The notes: generated by a model from the sequence alone, not told the origin. Shown: positions 52,673-62,680, counted from the first letter of the stretch. The stretch: DNA of 64,000 nucleotides from Notospermus geniculatus (GCA_002633025.1 NMRB01001446.1:79663-143662); one strand, 5' to 3'. A program made the numbers and translations.

Positions 52673-52961
52673 AGCCGACTAAAAAAATGTTCGTTTTCAT
52701 CCGCTCCCGCCCGTAGTCAAAATGCTTCCGCCCCTGATTTTGTTTACTTTTTATTTTCGGTAAGGCACGTCTTAAAAATGCAAGTAGCAACCGTCAAACG
52801 ATCGTCGATCTAGCGCGCACGCTACCTGGCGGTCAATAGAGTCACTACACATCGTCGGCACCACACTCAAGTATGTGTTTGCCTTTTAAAGCTACGAGTC
52901 TTCCGTTCATCCACCACTTCCTCAACAACCTACCGAAAAAAAGTTAAAAAAATGCCTCCCC
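52673..52961. mobile_element. Harbinger-like element, copy 2, truncated at an N
   Basis: AGCCGACTAAAAAAATG, the words GATCGTCGATCTAGCGCG and CTACGAGTCTTCCGTTCATC, and TTAAAAAAATGCCTCCCC match 10123-10640 in reverse order. The match stops at the ambiguous base 52962. The distal end is missing, probably because the assembly failed in its G/C-rich hairpin. Confidence 0.85.
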
Positions 52962-52962
52962 N
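52962..52962. other. ambiguous base (N) at a probable assembly join
   Basis: A single N sits between GCCTCCCC and CCTGGGAGGC, an inverted pair, exactly where a known repeat copy breaks off. It probably marks a collapsed hairpin or a gap closed with one N. Confidence 0.8.
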
Positions 52963-53069
52963 CCTGGGAGGCGTATCCGGTTACATACACTATGAATTTC
53001 GTGTACTTCATTAACTGCTCAGAGCCTGGAGGCGCGGTTAATAGCTCACAGTTTGTTACGAGAGCTATG

Positions 53070-53389
53070 ATTGGCCGCTCATCTCTCGGCGGCAGTGCGA
53101 GTTGAAATTTGGGGAGTATCAGGCAAGGGTGGATTGAGCGAGAGTCGGAGTGATAGGAACGCTTGTCAGGGCAAGATGCTGTACCTACTCGAATAATTCG
53201 ACGTGAGCCAACGCAACCGACGGATGGTGCTTTCAAGTAGCTAGACTGGTACCCGGTCGTGTGGGCAGCTTGCATTCGAAGATCGGTGAAATCAAATGAT
53301 CTTACGGCGGAATTCCGACGAGAGTGACGTCATTCTACAAGCTCCAATAGCAAAATTGGGTCGCGTTTACATTTTGACAAGATGGCGGC
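53070..53389 (+). promoter_or_regulatory. promoter-like block upstream of a candidate exon
   Basis: Inverted CCAAT (ATTGG, 53070-53074), a perfect CRE TGACGTCA (53325-53332), CCAAT (53344-53348) and AAGATGGCGGC (53379-53389, the YY1 consensus usually found at transcription or translation starts) occur in order on non-repetitive, CpG-rich DNA. A short coding-like frame with a donor follows. These are motif matches only. Confidence 0.4.
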
Positions 53390-53433
53390 TCCCACAACTT
53401 GGGGATGATCATGATTATGATGATCTCGTAATC

Positions 53434-53493
53434 ATGAGTAAATTTCAGGAAAACATAGATTTTTGCTTGAGATCAAAGTTGGCTTTAGCTCAG
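53434..53493 (+). CDS. candidate first coding exon downstream of the promoter block
   Basis: ATG starts MSKFQENIDFCLRSKLALAQ (20 codons), which ends in phase 0 at CTCAG|GTGAAT, an acceptable donor. The same frame is open upstream to 53296 (acidic DDHDYDDLVI just before the ATG) and would otherwise stop at 53526. AAGATGGCGGC at 53379 supplies another ATG whose frame closes after eight codons. Family unknown. Confidence 0.3.
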
Positions 53494-53529
53494 GTGAATG
53501 AAAGAAGGCAAACAGCTGCTGCCTAAAAC

Positions 53530-54252
53530 CCATGCAAGCTAAATGCCTGAAACGGGCAGTGAACGGGGAGATGCAATTGCTATTTTACAGGGGCTTCCCC
53601 GAGCTAAATATAGACCAGCGGGCGCCATGATGGTTTTATGCATTTGCTTGCGTCTGTCCTAGTATTTTCAATCAGGACAGTGTTCGGTCTATCAAGTAGC
53701 CCCAATCTTCGGTCTTGTGGCTGGCACGAAAAGCTACAGAAAATCGGTAGAATATATTGTGTTTGGACAACTCATCATTGACGGGAATATTGATCCCTGC
53801 ACATGATGTGATTACAAGGCAGAGCGAGAAAGTATCAGGGGCACATATACTTAATGATGCCATATTCACCACACTCGTCACCCTTTGGCCCTAGATACCT
53901 TGCTTCTGCATCATTCTCGCCTTTGATAATCGGTCAATCAGATGATACGCTGCTTTCCGGGCCCCGCAAATTGCTGATCGTGAAACCCTCACGATAGGGC
54001 TGGGGAGTTTCACAGTAATACGACTAATTAATCCCATTAGTTAATGTTATCAGCTTTGATTGATATACGAAGACATGCCCGTGGCCACACTCAATGCATT
54101 CAGAGTGCACCTGGGATTATCGAGGGTAGGGCTATTTAAGCACGTACACTGGACTCTAGCGATTAAATACAGGCAATACTGCTCTGATCCACCTCCACTG
54201 TGACACTGACTTCACTTTGATGTAGGCCTTCGGCCTCACTTACTGCCAAGAA
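53530..54252. other. no feature seen
   Basis: No repeat or exon supported. Confidence 0.3.
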
Positions 54253-54254
54253 TA

Positions 54255-54649
54255 GTGAGGTTTCGCAAATTTGAAATACGAAATAGAAATACGAAATTGG
54301 ACTTCATTTGCATGATGTAGGCCTAAAGTAGTTCAGGCGATGGTTGGTACCACAAATATCGCCTGCTGCAAGAGCATCTTTTGGCGTATGCTGTAAGAGC
54401 GATCGAGTTACGGTGTGTATGAAACTTTGAAATTTGTCTTTCGTTTCCACTTCGTAGCTACGAAGTGGAAATTTAAAAATTCAAGATGCACCAAAACTCT
54501 CTCTCGGTCTAAAGTGCTAAAAGACGCATTGGCAGCAGGGACATTAAATTTTGTGGTAACAACCGTCTCCAGAAATGCATTAGGTTCTGGAAATAAAGTC
54601 GAATTTCGTATTTCGTACTACGTACTTCGTCAGATTTTCGAAACCTCAC
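54255..54649. mobile_element. TA-flanked MITE (GTGAGGTTTCG family), copy 2
   Basis: GTGAGGTTTCGCAAATTTG and AGATTTTCGAAACCTCAC are flanked by TA (54253-54254 and 54650-54651). It matches 585-1007 throughout and is the better-preserved copy (395 bp). Confidence 0.95.
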
Positions 54650-54651
54650 TA

Positions 54652-55343
54652 TTAGACAACGCACTTCGCATAATCTGGTAACTTCCCTGTATGAGTGGTG
54701 ATAAACGCCATGGGTCCGGAGGACCCAAAGTAGAACCCAATGCTCGAAATACCTTGGGTCCACCTAAAACCTGGAAAAATATAACCTCGAACCAGGATTT
54801 GATTCCCCGTATGATGTTGTTACGAAAAAACGAACCTGTTAACTGTATTTTCCTCTTCTGCCTAATTTTATTTCTGTTGATCCGATTCCTTATTCATCGG
54901 TAATCTCATTGACTGGGTTATCTTCCTTACGCGATATTCGTGTACAATAACAGCAAATGGACAGTTGAATGGAAATACATGTATCTCACATAGTACCGGA
55001 ACAATTCTGGTGAGGGTTTTTTGATGCATACAAAACGAAATTTTGTTGGACAAATTTCAGCGTAAAAAAGTAGGCGTATCAAAAAACATCATTACAAGCC
55101 ACCTGGTAGCGAGAATGGCTCACGTGAGAAGAGGGTATTGAGTGGCATGTTGACCTGCAGGGTCAGATCTGTTCAAACATGTGTAGTTATGTGTATCAAT
55201 TACCAGCCAACTTGCGATAGGGTGGTAGGGTATCCAGCAGCAGAGATTTTAGCATAAAATCCCGAAATAAAACGGTCCACGGACCATGTGCTTACCTGTG
55301 GGTGAATGTACCAGAAGAAAGATGACAATTGTTTTTGGTTTTA
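54652..55343. other. no feature seen
   Basis: GGGTCCGGAGGACCC (54714) is a small palindrome. Otherwise nothing is recognised. Confidence 0.3.
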
Positions 55344-56366
55344 CAAAGAAAAAAAAAATGTTGTCCCAAAAAACACTGACTAATTTTGATTAGACCTCAT
55401 TTTGTTGCTACTCAAGATTTTTCTTTGATATTTTGTCCAGATATTCCCCGCATCTAGAAATTTTAACTGTGTAATTTGTTTTCAGAAATACCCACTACTT
55501 CAGAAATTATCTCAGTAACTTATGATGTGTTCAAACCATGCCTCTTTCTACTCTTGTCTATGATATGAAGGCCAAATTTATCCCGTCTAGCCGAAACTGA
55601 CACAATTTTTAACTTGGTGTTCGATTTCACAGTTGGGTAGGCCTACTAGGAGAAATACCATACGCAACGTCCTCTCAGTGTGGAGAAACTTACTCTCTGA
55701 TGTGCCATAGGGTGCAGTAGCATAGGGCCATGCGTTTTTGAGGATGAAGAAGGGAAAACTGTAACTGTCAACCCTGACAGGTACATTGATATTTAAAGGG
55801 AGAAGATTCATCTCTGCCCTCAGGAGAAAGCACAAACTGTTGATTTGAAAACAGTCATATTCCACAACAAGATGGGGCACCTCCCATTGTGCTGAACACT
55901 GGAATTTCTGGAACGGTACTTTCCTGGGCATGCTGGGGACAGACTGATATCCCGTTGAACGGACAATCCTTGGCCTCCCTTACTCACCAGACTTGAATCC
56001 CCCAGATTACTTCCTTTGGTAATACCTAAAGGATCGAGTGTACAGTGACAACCTTTACACACTAGAAAGACTTGAACAGCAGAACTTAGGGAGAGAAATT
56101 AGGCAAATTTCAGCTGACATGCACCAACAGAGTAACTGACAATTCCAATGTGTATGTTGCAGCTGTTATCCAGCAGAGGGGGCATGGTTTGAACACATCA
56201 AAAGTTACTCACATAATTTCTGAACTAGTGGGTATTTCTGAAAAAAAATTACATGGTTAAAATTTCTAGTTGCGGGGAATATCTGGACAAAACATCAAAG
56301 AAAAATCTTGAGTAGCAACAAAATGAGGTCTAATCAAAATTAGTCAGTGTTTTTTGGGACACCCTG
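55344..56366 (+). mobile_element. decayed mariner-like transposon, about 1.02 kb
   Basis: Inverted repeats of about 190 bp (GTCCCAAAAAACACTGACTA... left; ...TAGTCAGTGTTTTTTGGGAC right) end, on the right, in CACCCTG followed by TA (56367-56368). CAGGGTGTCCCAAAA is a common end of IS630-Tc1-mariner elements. The left terminal bases are eroded. The body contains the transposase relic 55719-56215. Confidence 0.85.
55719..56215 (+). pseudogene. mariner-like DDE transposase relic (C-terminal half)
   Basis: Readable blocks in order: SIGPCVFEDEEGKTVTVNPD (from 55719); IPQQDGAPP with its Asp at 55872-55874; then, after a -1 frameshift near 55883, PHCAEHWNFWNGTFLGMLG; YSPDLNPPDYFLW (55981-56019); YLKDRVYSDN; and finally GAWFEHIK (about 56179). 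The QQDGAPPH and SPDLNPPD-FLW motifs carry the second and third catalytic acidic residues of IS630-Tc1-mariner transposases, and a terminal G-x-x-FEHI is usual in this group. Roughly 40 residues separate the two Asp, suggesting a DD41D-like rather than DD34E type. In-frame stops (for example 56020-56022 and about 56127) and the frameshift make it non-functional. The N-terminal DNA-binding part is not recognisable. Confidence 0.85.
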
Positions 56367-56369
56367 TAT

Positions 56370-56900
56370 ATATTTTACCCACCTAGTGGTCAAGCCAAGA
56401 ATCGAATTGGGCCAAAACTTGCTGTCATTGTTCATCTGGCCTAGGGGAATATATGCACCAAATTTCAGGTCAATAACCCCTGCGGCCATAAAACGTGCCA
56501 CCTAAAGGCAAAATTTTGAACTTTTGATGTGATCTTGAAAAAGAGGTCAAATCAAAAACCCGTATTATATAATGTTCTTCATTTTGAATGACAAAATTCC
56601 GTTCGTCAAAATTATAGAAAATATACTCAGTTTTGTCATAAATGGAAAACAAAGCTAAGTCCATCATGTTGACGAAGCAGAGTTTTTCAGTGTAAGTTTT
56701 AGCACCGTGGTTTTGCGTGTGTGAGAAGAGGAATTTACAATTAGAATGACAAACGTGGAAATAATAGCAGGATGGATTTTTACCATGATCCGCTGTGTGC
56801 AAAATATACCACTCAATGTATAGAATAGGTAGTGCTCTATTCATTGATTTATTTCCGATTCACAACCCTCAAATTATCAAATTACAATAAGTAATTATCA
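56370..56900. other. no confirmed feature
   Basis: A 124-codon minus frame (56470-56844) has no splice or start context and a length expected by chance. CCAAATTTCAGGTCAATAACC is reminiscent of dispersed repeat text. Confidence 0.3.
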
Positions 56901-56904
56901 CTGA

Positions 56905-57040
56905 GGGCCGTATTCAAAAGGGTGATCATCGCGCGATTAAGACGTAGACGCGTGTAACTTCACTAAATGCACATACTTCCACCATGCATTTGACGAAGTT
57001 ACACGCGTCTAAGTCTTAAACGCCCTTTTTGAATACGGCC
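56905..57040. mobile_element. 136-bp hairpin MITE, TGA duplication
   Basis: GGGCCGTATTCAAAAGGG and CCCTTTTTGAATACGGCCC pair; inner arms are GACGTAGACGCGTGTAACTT and AAGTTACACGCGTCTAAGTC. TGA flanks both sides (56902-56904 and 57041-57043). Confidence 0.9.
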
Positions 57041-57043
57041 CTG

Positions 57044-57240
57044 AGTGTGTAAAAAAATGATAAAGTTCTCACACGTAAGATACTGGCAGATAAAGTACCA
57101 GGACAGATAGGATTTTTCTCTCACCATCCTATATAGGCAGGATGCCCTCAAAAAATGCACGACACTGGCGGCATTGTCGAGATCTGGGTCCTGGTGGAAG
57201 ACCTTCACGAATTTTGATGAAACGAAAATTATTTTTTCAT
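57044..57240 (-). other. short block between two MITEs, possible minus exon
   Basis: The minus frame reads SSKFVKVFHQDPDLDNAAS, VVHFLRASCLYRM and reaches ATG|GTGAGA, a fair donor. The acceptor (TTCGTGAAG) is poor. The plus strand is also open. Not called. Confidence 0.2.
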
Positions 57241-57244
57241 TTAA

Positions 57245-57935
57245 AGGGGAACTGACCACTTTGCCAGCCAAACTGGGATACCTACACCTCAAAATGCCTT
57301 ATGATATCACGTAAGGACTCACAATAGTTTGATTCGAAAATCTCCACCCATTTCCCAAATAAACACCGAAATGTAATTTTCGAATTCAAATTTCCCGCTC
57401 AATTAGTGATGTCATTCAGTGACCATTGCAAAATGTGCTATATCTGTATCTAAGACAGCTGGGAAGAATATATTTCTAATGTCAACCGTGTTGCCGTGAT
57501 TGAAAATCAATTAGTTACCCTGTGGGGATCTTTACACTTGAAATTCAGGTGAAAATTCATAAATAATTTAAAGTACCATATTTCGATATCTTAGTCAATC
57601 TCGACAGTTTGTTGAATAATAATACCATTCCTCAGACACAGTTAGTGTTTACTTTGGACTTTTCCTCCTAAATCAACACTTTGAGTCAGAAAGTGCACTT
57701 GACAGGCTCTCTAGGATAAAGATTTGGTACATTTTACAATGGATGACTATAGAAATGGTTCTAGGTATGACATCACTAATTGAGCGGGAAATTTGAATTC
57801 TGAGAAATACATTTTTGTGTGTAGTTTGAAAATGAGCTGAGATTTTTTCACCAAATTTTTACCAGCCATAGAGTGGTGTCATACCCATATGGAACAGCAA
57901 AAATAGTCATTATATTTGAAGGGGTCAGTTCCTCT
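57245..57935. mobile_element. 691-bp TTAA-flanked foldback element
   Basis: AGGGGAACTGACC and GGTCAGTTCCTCT are flanked by TTAA (57241-57244 and 57936-57939). Long inner arms pair (CGAATTCAAATTTCCCGCTC with GAGCGGGAAATTTGAATTC, and AATTAGTGATGTCAT with ATGACATCACTAATT). It is non-coding. Confidence 0.9.
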
Positions 57936-57939
57936 TTAA

Positions 57940-59005
57940 GAAGATTTCCTGCACATTGTATGCAAATTGATATTGTTGAATATCTGGAAATATGGCAGGA
58001 CATTTTTTTCGACACCCTGTTTAAAAAGCACGAATAAAGCAATACTGTTTCCGCGTCGTTACTTTACGATTATTAAATTCAATAAGTCATTTTCAGTTCG
58101 TACAAAAAAAACGAGCAAGCCATTAAAATATAAATATATCATCCCACACAAATGGAAATCAATTTGAAATATTTTCTCCGATTCTATTCTGTCAATTGCA
58201 GCCTACGCAGCCGCATCGCCCTCGTGATGATGAAATATCAAGAAAATTTGAACATTGTTACATTTGAATGAACCTAATAACGGCATCTGCTCCCTAAGTA
58301 AACCCTTCTACCCTCTTAATTGAGCGTATTCCCGGGAGACAGGTGCTTCAACTCCGGGTATTTTGATAGCGAGGGACCTGCTCAAGGCGAGTGAGTGCCG
58401 ATTGAAAATCCATGTTCGGGTAAAAGCGAGATGTAGTCTTAGTGTTATCTGGTTTTGTATAGTGAACCGTGGCCAATACAACTGCATGAACTGGTTAAGG
58501 AGTAATCTATTATTCTAAAATACCTTGGTATCTCGTGCGTATGTTTCAAATGGATAGTGCATTAGCCTCATTCTGAAGGCAGCGGGTCTGGGTGACACAA
58601 CCAAGACCCCCGCTAAGTGTTTCCAAAATGGTGTCTTGCGTCCAACATTTGTCGCTTTGAGCATTCAGCGAGGTAGTGCAGCGAAATGTCGGCCAGGTGG
58701 ATGCTCAGTGACCTATCTCAACGACGTTTTGTACCATCAGCTAAATTTCCTGCGGATAGTCCGTTGCAGAAAGCACCCTGCGATCTCATTTCTACTCCTG
58801 CAGCTTGCTGTTAACGCTGCACACAGATGTAGGCTACACGATATAGGCACGATGTACAGGTTTGTACACACAGTGCGTGATTCATTGATGTCGCTTCATT
58901 GACGGAGCGTCCTCCCTGGTATCTTAGGCCTATTTGCAATCAAATTGCACACCACCTAAATTTTATGAATGTTAATACATGTAGTTTGAGGTATTTTAGA
59001 ATAGA
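57940..59005. other. no confirmed feature
   Basis: GGATAGTGCATTAGCCTC near 58551 with GGGTCTGGGTGAC is a worn tRNA-like piece. The 88-codon frame at 58636 has no supporting signal. Confidence 0.3.
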
Positions 59006-59011
59006 AATTAA

Positions 59012-59164
59012 ACCCTCGCCTTCAGGTCTTGGTTGCGACACCAAGTCCTCGTGGGTGGAGAAAAAATTCCGTCCAAACCCTCGGCGAAGCGCCTCGGGTT
59101 TGGACTACATTTTAGCTCCACCCTTGCGGGTTTGGTGTCGCAACCAAGACCCTCCGCCTCGGGT
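59012..59164. mobile_element. 153-bp TTAA-flanked hairpin MITE
   Basis: ACCCTCGCCTTCAGGTCTTG and CAAGACCCTCCGCCTCGGGT pair and extend inward (GTTGCGACACCA/TGGTGTCGCAAC, GGGTGGAG/CTCCACCC). TTAA flanks both ends (59008-59011 and 59165-59168). Confidence 0.9.
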
Positions 59165-59174
59165 TTAATTCCTA

Positions 59175-59324
59175 AAGCGGGTGATCCACTGTCGCGATTT
59201 TGGCTTGAGACGCGGTTGCGTTCCCTCGCAGTTACCATATAAGGTCTTCCGATTGCCATATAAGGGGATCGCAAGGCACCGCAACCCGTCTCAAGCCCAA
59301 ATCGCGACAGTGGATTCGCCGCTT
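59175..59324. mobile_element. 150-bp TA-flanked hairpin MITE
   Basis: AAGCGGGTGATCCACTGTCG and CGACAGTGGATTCGCCGCTT pair, as do ATTTTGGCTTGAGACGCGG and CCGTCTCAAGCCCAAAT. TA flanks both ends (59173-59174 and 59325-59326). The centre repeats CCATATAAGG twice. It lies 10 bp from the previous MITE. Confidence 0.9.
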
Positions 59325-59797
59325 TAATCACAGTGAATACACAAGTGTACGATCGAGAAAAAAATGCTACATACCAAACCATCAGTCATCTGATTGTCGG
59401 GGCTCTCATCAATCACGCTGTAGTAATTTTACCGGAGATTTTACCGGAGTTGTTTTTTGAAAAATATTACACAACCTTAATGAAATTGAAAGGTTCCTAA
59501 TCACCTCTTGACAATAGCATGGCACAGTTCATTTTCTTCGTCAGCATTGTTCCATTGTGTTGTGGAATGTTAGTAAGAATATTAGAGTCAGATGTGGTTG
59601 ATTTCAATCGACCCAAATTCAACCTCATTTTCTGCTTCAGCCGATGTCTAAGGCCAGCGAGAAGTATACATGAAATGCAGTGGCATTGCAAATTTTGACC
59701 AGCTATTTTGAAATCGCTGCTGTTTTTGGCGTGGTTGACATATTCGTCTGATACTTTCACCACATGTCCCAATAAACTGTGGAATATGATGTGCAAA

Positions 59798-60023
59798 ATA
59801 CGGGAGAATCCAACTTACCTCGACGCGAGTCCAGGTCATAAAAAATGTGTAAGTTCTAAAAATATCGTAATATAGTAGGGGTAGCATAATGGTAGATGGA
59901 ACAGCTTAGGTATAATACAAGCTGTTCCATTTACCATAATGCTACCCCTCTATATTACGGTATTAGTAGAACTTAGAAGATGTTTATGACATGGATTCGA
60001 GGTAAGTTGGATTCTCTCGTATC
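59798..60023. repeat. 226-bp near-perfect inverted repeat
   Basis: ATACGGGAGAATCCAACTTA and TAAGTTGGATTCTCTCGTAT pair. The arms continue through CATAATGGTAGATGGAACAG/CTGTTCCATTTACCATAATG to a short loop. A frame on the minus strand runs out of its left side (59497-59796) but has no splice support. Confidence 0.85.
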
Positions 60024-60029
60024 ATGACT

Positions 60030-60490
60030 ACTGTTGCAAATAATAATATAGAAGTTGTGCTCAGATAAATTGCGATCTAGTTTTTTCTGGCCCACCCGAT
60101 CGATATAGCGTTGGCCATGACGGAAAAATCAAATACAAATAAAGTGCCGACGTGAAGCTGGACTCAAACATGGCCATAGTTTACCGAGTCATCACCAAAC
60201 ACATCCCCATGCAGAAAAAGGTGTTCACCTGGAAACCTGGCAGCCGGATCACACTTCACCATGTTCACTGTTCGCTGTTAAACAGATTAACGGACAGTGT
60301 GACCCTCAGGCAACTCTGAGCTAAATACTGTCGGCGTAAACAATCCTTACGCCTCCGTACCGATACTTTTTTCCTGCATACATGGTTTGTGTTGGTTGTG
60401 GAGTAATCAAGCGGCAAACCTAGACCACGGTGCGAATGGAGGACAGGAACGATGACTAGTTACAAGCTTTTTAATTTCTTTCTTCTTTGA
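60030..60490. other. no confirmed feature
   Basis: A 50-codon plus frame (60170-60319, MAIVYRVITKHIPMQKK...) and a minus frame over the same bases both look plausible and cancel out. AATAAA occurs at 60138. Confidence 0.3.
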
Positions 60491-60494
60491 CGTA

Positions 60495-60648
60495 AGGCTG
60501 CTTTTCCACGAGACGTTTGCGAGCGCGGAATAGGAGGCGGACGCGGGTAGAAAAAAATCGATCCAACGTATTTCCCTTTAGCTGTTTCACTCGCACCCGC
60601 TCCCGCCACCGAAACCGCGTCCGCTAACGTCTCGTGGAAAAGCAGCCT
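60495..60648. mobile_element. 154-bp MITE (AGGCTGCTTTTCCACGAG), copy 2
   Basis: AGGCTGCTTTTCCACGAGAC and GTCTCGTGGAAAAGCAGCCT pair, flanked by TA (60493-60494 and 60649-60650). It is more than 85% like 51543-51694 by eye. Confidence 0.95.
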
Positions 60649-60689
60649 TAGACGAGTTTCATGGACAAGGCAATCTTCACACAGTTTGT

Positions 60690-61970
60690 TTTTAAAAAAG
60701 GAAAGCGAGATTAATTTGTTAATTTCTTGGACATGGCTAAATATTTTGGAAATTGGCAACTACCATTTATTACCTAAAATGAAGTCCTCTTTCTTATAGC
60801 CGTGGTTACACTACATAAAAATACCCGTGTTTTTCCAGACCCGTGTCGAACCCGTGTGTACGGAAATCCCGGCGAGAGGTCACACTAACACTGTAGTTAA
60901 GTAGCCCGGCGACAGTTGCGCTGCAAACATGGACTCCTCGGTCATTTCTGAATAGGCACACATTGTCGGAGGCGCGAAAAAGACGTCACTTAATGGCTGC
61001 GCCATCTGTCGCCGTGCGAAGAACTAACGAACACACGGGGATTTCGAAAAGCACGGCGAGATTGCCGTGTCTCAAAAACCCGCGTTTTTCAGACACGGGT
61101 TTCTTGGCAATAGGGAACCCCGATCACGCAGACCACGCGAGAATATACGCGTGGGTTTGAACTGATAGTACACCGACGCCACCTATTATTCATGACGATT
61201 CAAGGTGTGATTGGCCGTGCTTGGTGAACCGCATCTCTCGAACAATGAGCCTCTATAGGTGTCGCGTCTGCTCTATCAGTCTCACGTGACCAATTGGCGC
61301 TCCCCATTCATAGGTGTGACCGCAAAAAACCCGGGGATTTTGTGTAGTGTAACCACGGCTTATGACACCAAGAAATCCAATTTACTGTCACAGGTGACTG
61401 AGCACGAAGCAGTTCAATCAACCACGTCAGAACTGGCCTTGCACCAGATTCACCGAAGCCTAACTCCGACAATTTTCATGCCTAAAAAACAAGAAAGACC
61501 AGTGTGTCCTTGACAAAATTTTTATTCGATGATTTAACATTTTGGTGCTTATTCCTGTCCCAACCTAACCCCAGTTTCCTTCGACATGCCCCCATTCCTT
61601 TCAACACAAACTTCGGCTCTGGTTCTCATCGCATTTTGCTGGTCTGAGAAAATAGTGAACAACCTTTCCAACTTTTAAGAAGTGTGAAATGTGTAACATG
61701 CAGAGGATTGCATAATTTAGAAATCCAACAAAAGCCCTGTACTGGGCAGACAAGGTTCATTACCAAAACATCTATCTGGTGCAAGACCAGTTTTGACATG
61801 TTTGATCGAAGTGCTTCGTGCTCAGTCATCTGTGATAGTAAATTGGATTTCTTGGTGTCGTAAGAAAGAGGACATCATTAGGCAATAAACTGTAGTTACC
61901 AATTTCCAAAATATTTAGCCACGTCCAAGAAATTAACAAATTAATCTCCGTTTCCTTTTTTAACACGCTG
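60690..61970. mobile_element. foldback of about 720 bp (excluding insertion), left arm interrupted
   Basis: ATTTGTTAATTTCTTGGACA (about 60714) pairs with TGTCC-AAGAAATTAACAAAT-type text (about 61922). AAATGAAGTCCTCTTTCTTA pairs with TAAGAAAGAGGACATCATTA, and ACACCAAGAAATCCAATTTA (61366) with AATTGGATTTCTTGGTGTCG. The left arm is split at 60797 by the element 60798-61360. Confidence 0.9.
60798..61360. mobile_element. AGCCGTGGTTACAC-family element, copy 2, 563 bp
   Basis: AGCCGTGGTTACACTACATA and TGTAGTGTAACCACGGCT are the ends. TAT stands on each side (60795-60797 and 61361-61363), and the intact opposite arm of the host foldback shows a single copy of the site. The interior matches 37191-37750. 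Confidence 0.95.
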
Positions 61971-62385
61971 TAAATATACAAGTATATTTCCTTCTCTATT
62001 TTCCTTTCCTTGGGCTTGGGAAAATCACATAGCATCGCTGCATGTTGCTAGTTTGCCTGGATGTCTTCAAAAAGACACTTCGAAAACGTCCATTTTGCTG
62101 TGTCCGACTGGTTAATCAGCATTAGGCAAGTTTAATATTAAAGTATTTTCTTTCCCTATTCGCTATTTCCTTTTCCTTGGACTTGACAACCTTTGATGGG
62201 ATGATCACGTATTGCATATAATTGCTCTTTTCTACGCATTTGATGCCCTTCGGTATTCGAAAAGCAGCAGTTTTTAAAAAAAAACGTATTTCTAAAAATA
62301 GTCTGGTTGTTTTCAAAGGGTCTCGCGTCCACGCTGTGTCCGATGGTTAATTAGCAGTAGGCCTCAGGCAAAGTGTCACTCAATT
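61968..62385 (+). repeat. diverged tandem duplication, unit about 200-240 bp
   Basis: TATTTTCCTTTCCTTGGGCT... and TATTTCCTTTTCCTTGGACT..., then TTGCTGTGTCCGACTGGTTA... and CGCTGTGTCCGATGGTTAAT..., recur in the same order, with many differences. Confidence 0.6.
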
Positions 62386-62395
62386 CCTCGTAAAC

Positions 62396-62460
62396 CAGAT
62401 CGTTAGCGCTCGCGCTCTAACCAGCGGATCGGTCAGTAATAGGGAGGTTTTGCAAGCTTA
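62396..62460 (-). repeat. tRNA-like fragment beside an unpaired MITE end
   Basis: On the minus strand CCGCTGGTTAGAGCGCGAGC resembles an A-box head of a tRNA or SINE without a B box. TA-GGGAGGTTTTGCAAGC at 62442 is the terminal motif of the 4432 MITE with no partner within 250 bp. Confidence 0.45.
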
Positions 62461-62680
62461 CGTTTTACATTTACGATTACAATTTGAAAACGTCATGACG
62501 TCGACTCTGCGGGACGTTTTACGCGCAAATTGCTTGCTACGCGTCAGAAACTTACGATTTAATCAACGCCAACTCTTTCACATTTGTAATCAAATAGTTC
62601 GCTTTCAATTTGACACACCTAATAATGGGTAAATATCCGAGTTGCTGTGATGAATGATTGTAAGTAAATTGACGGACCTA

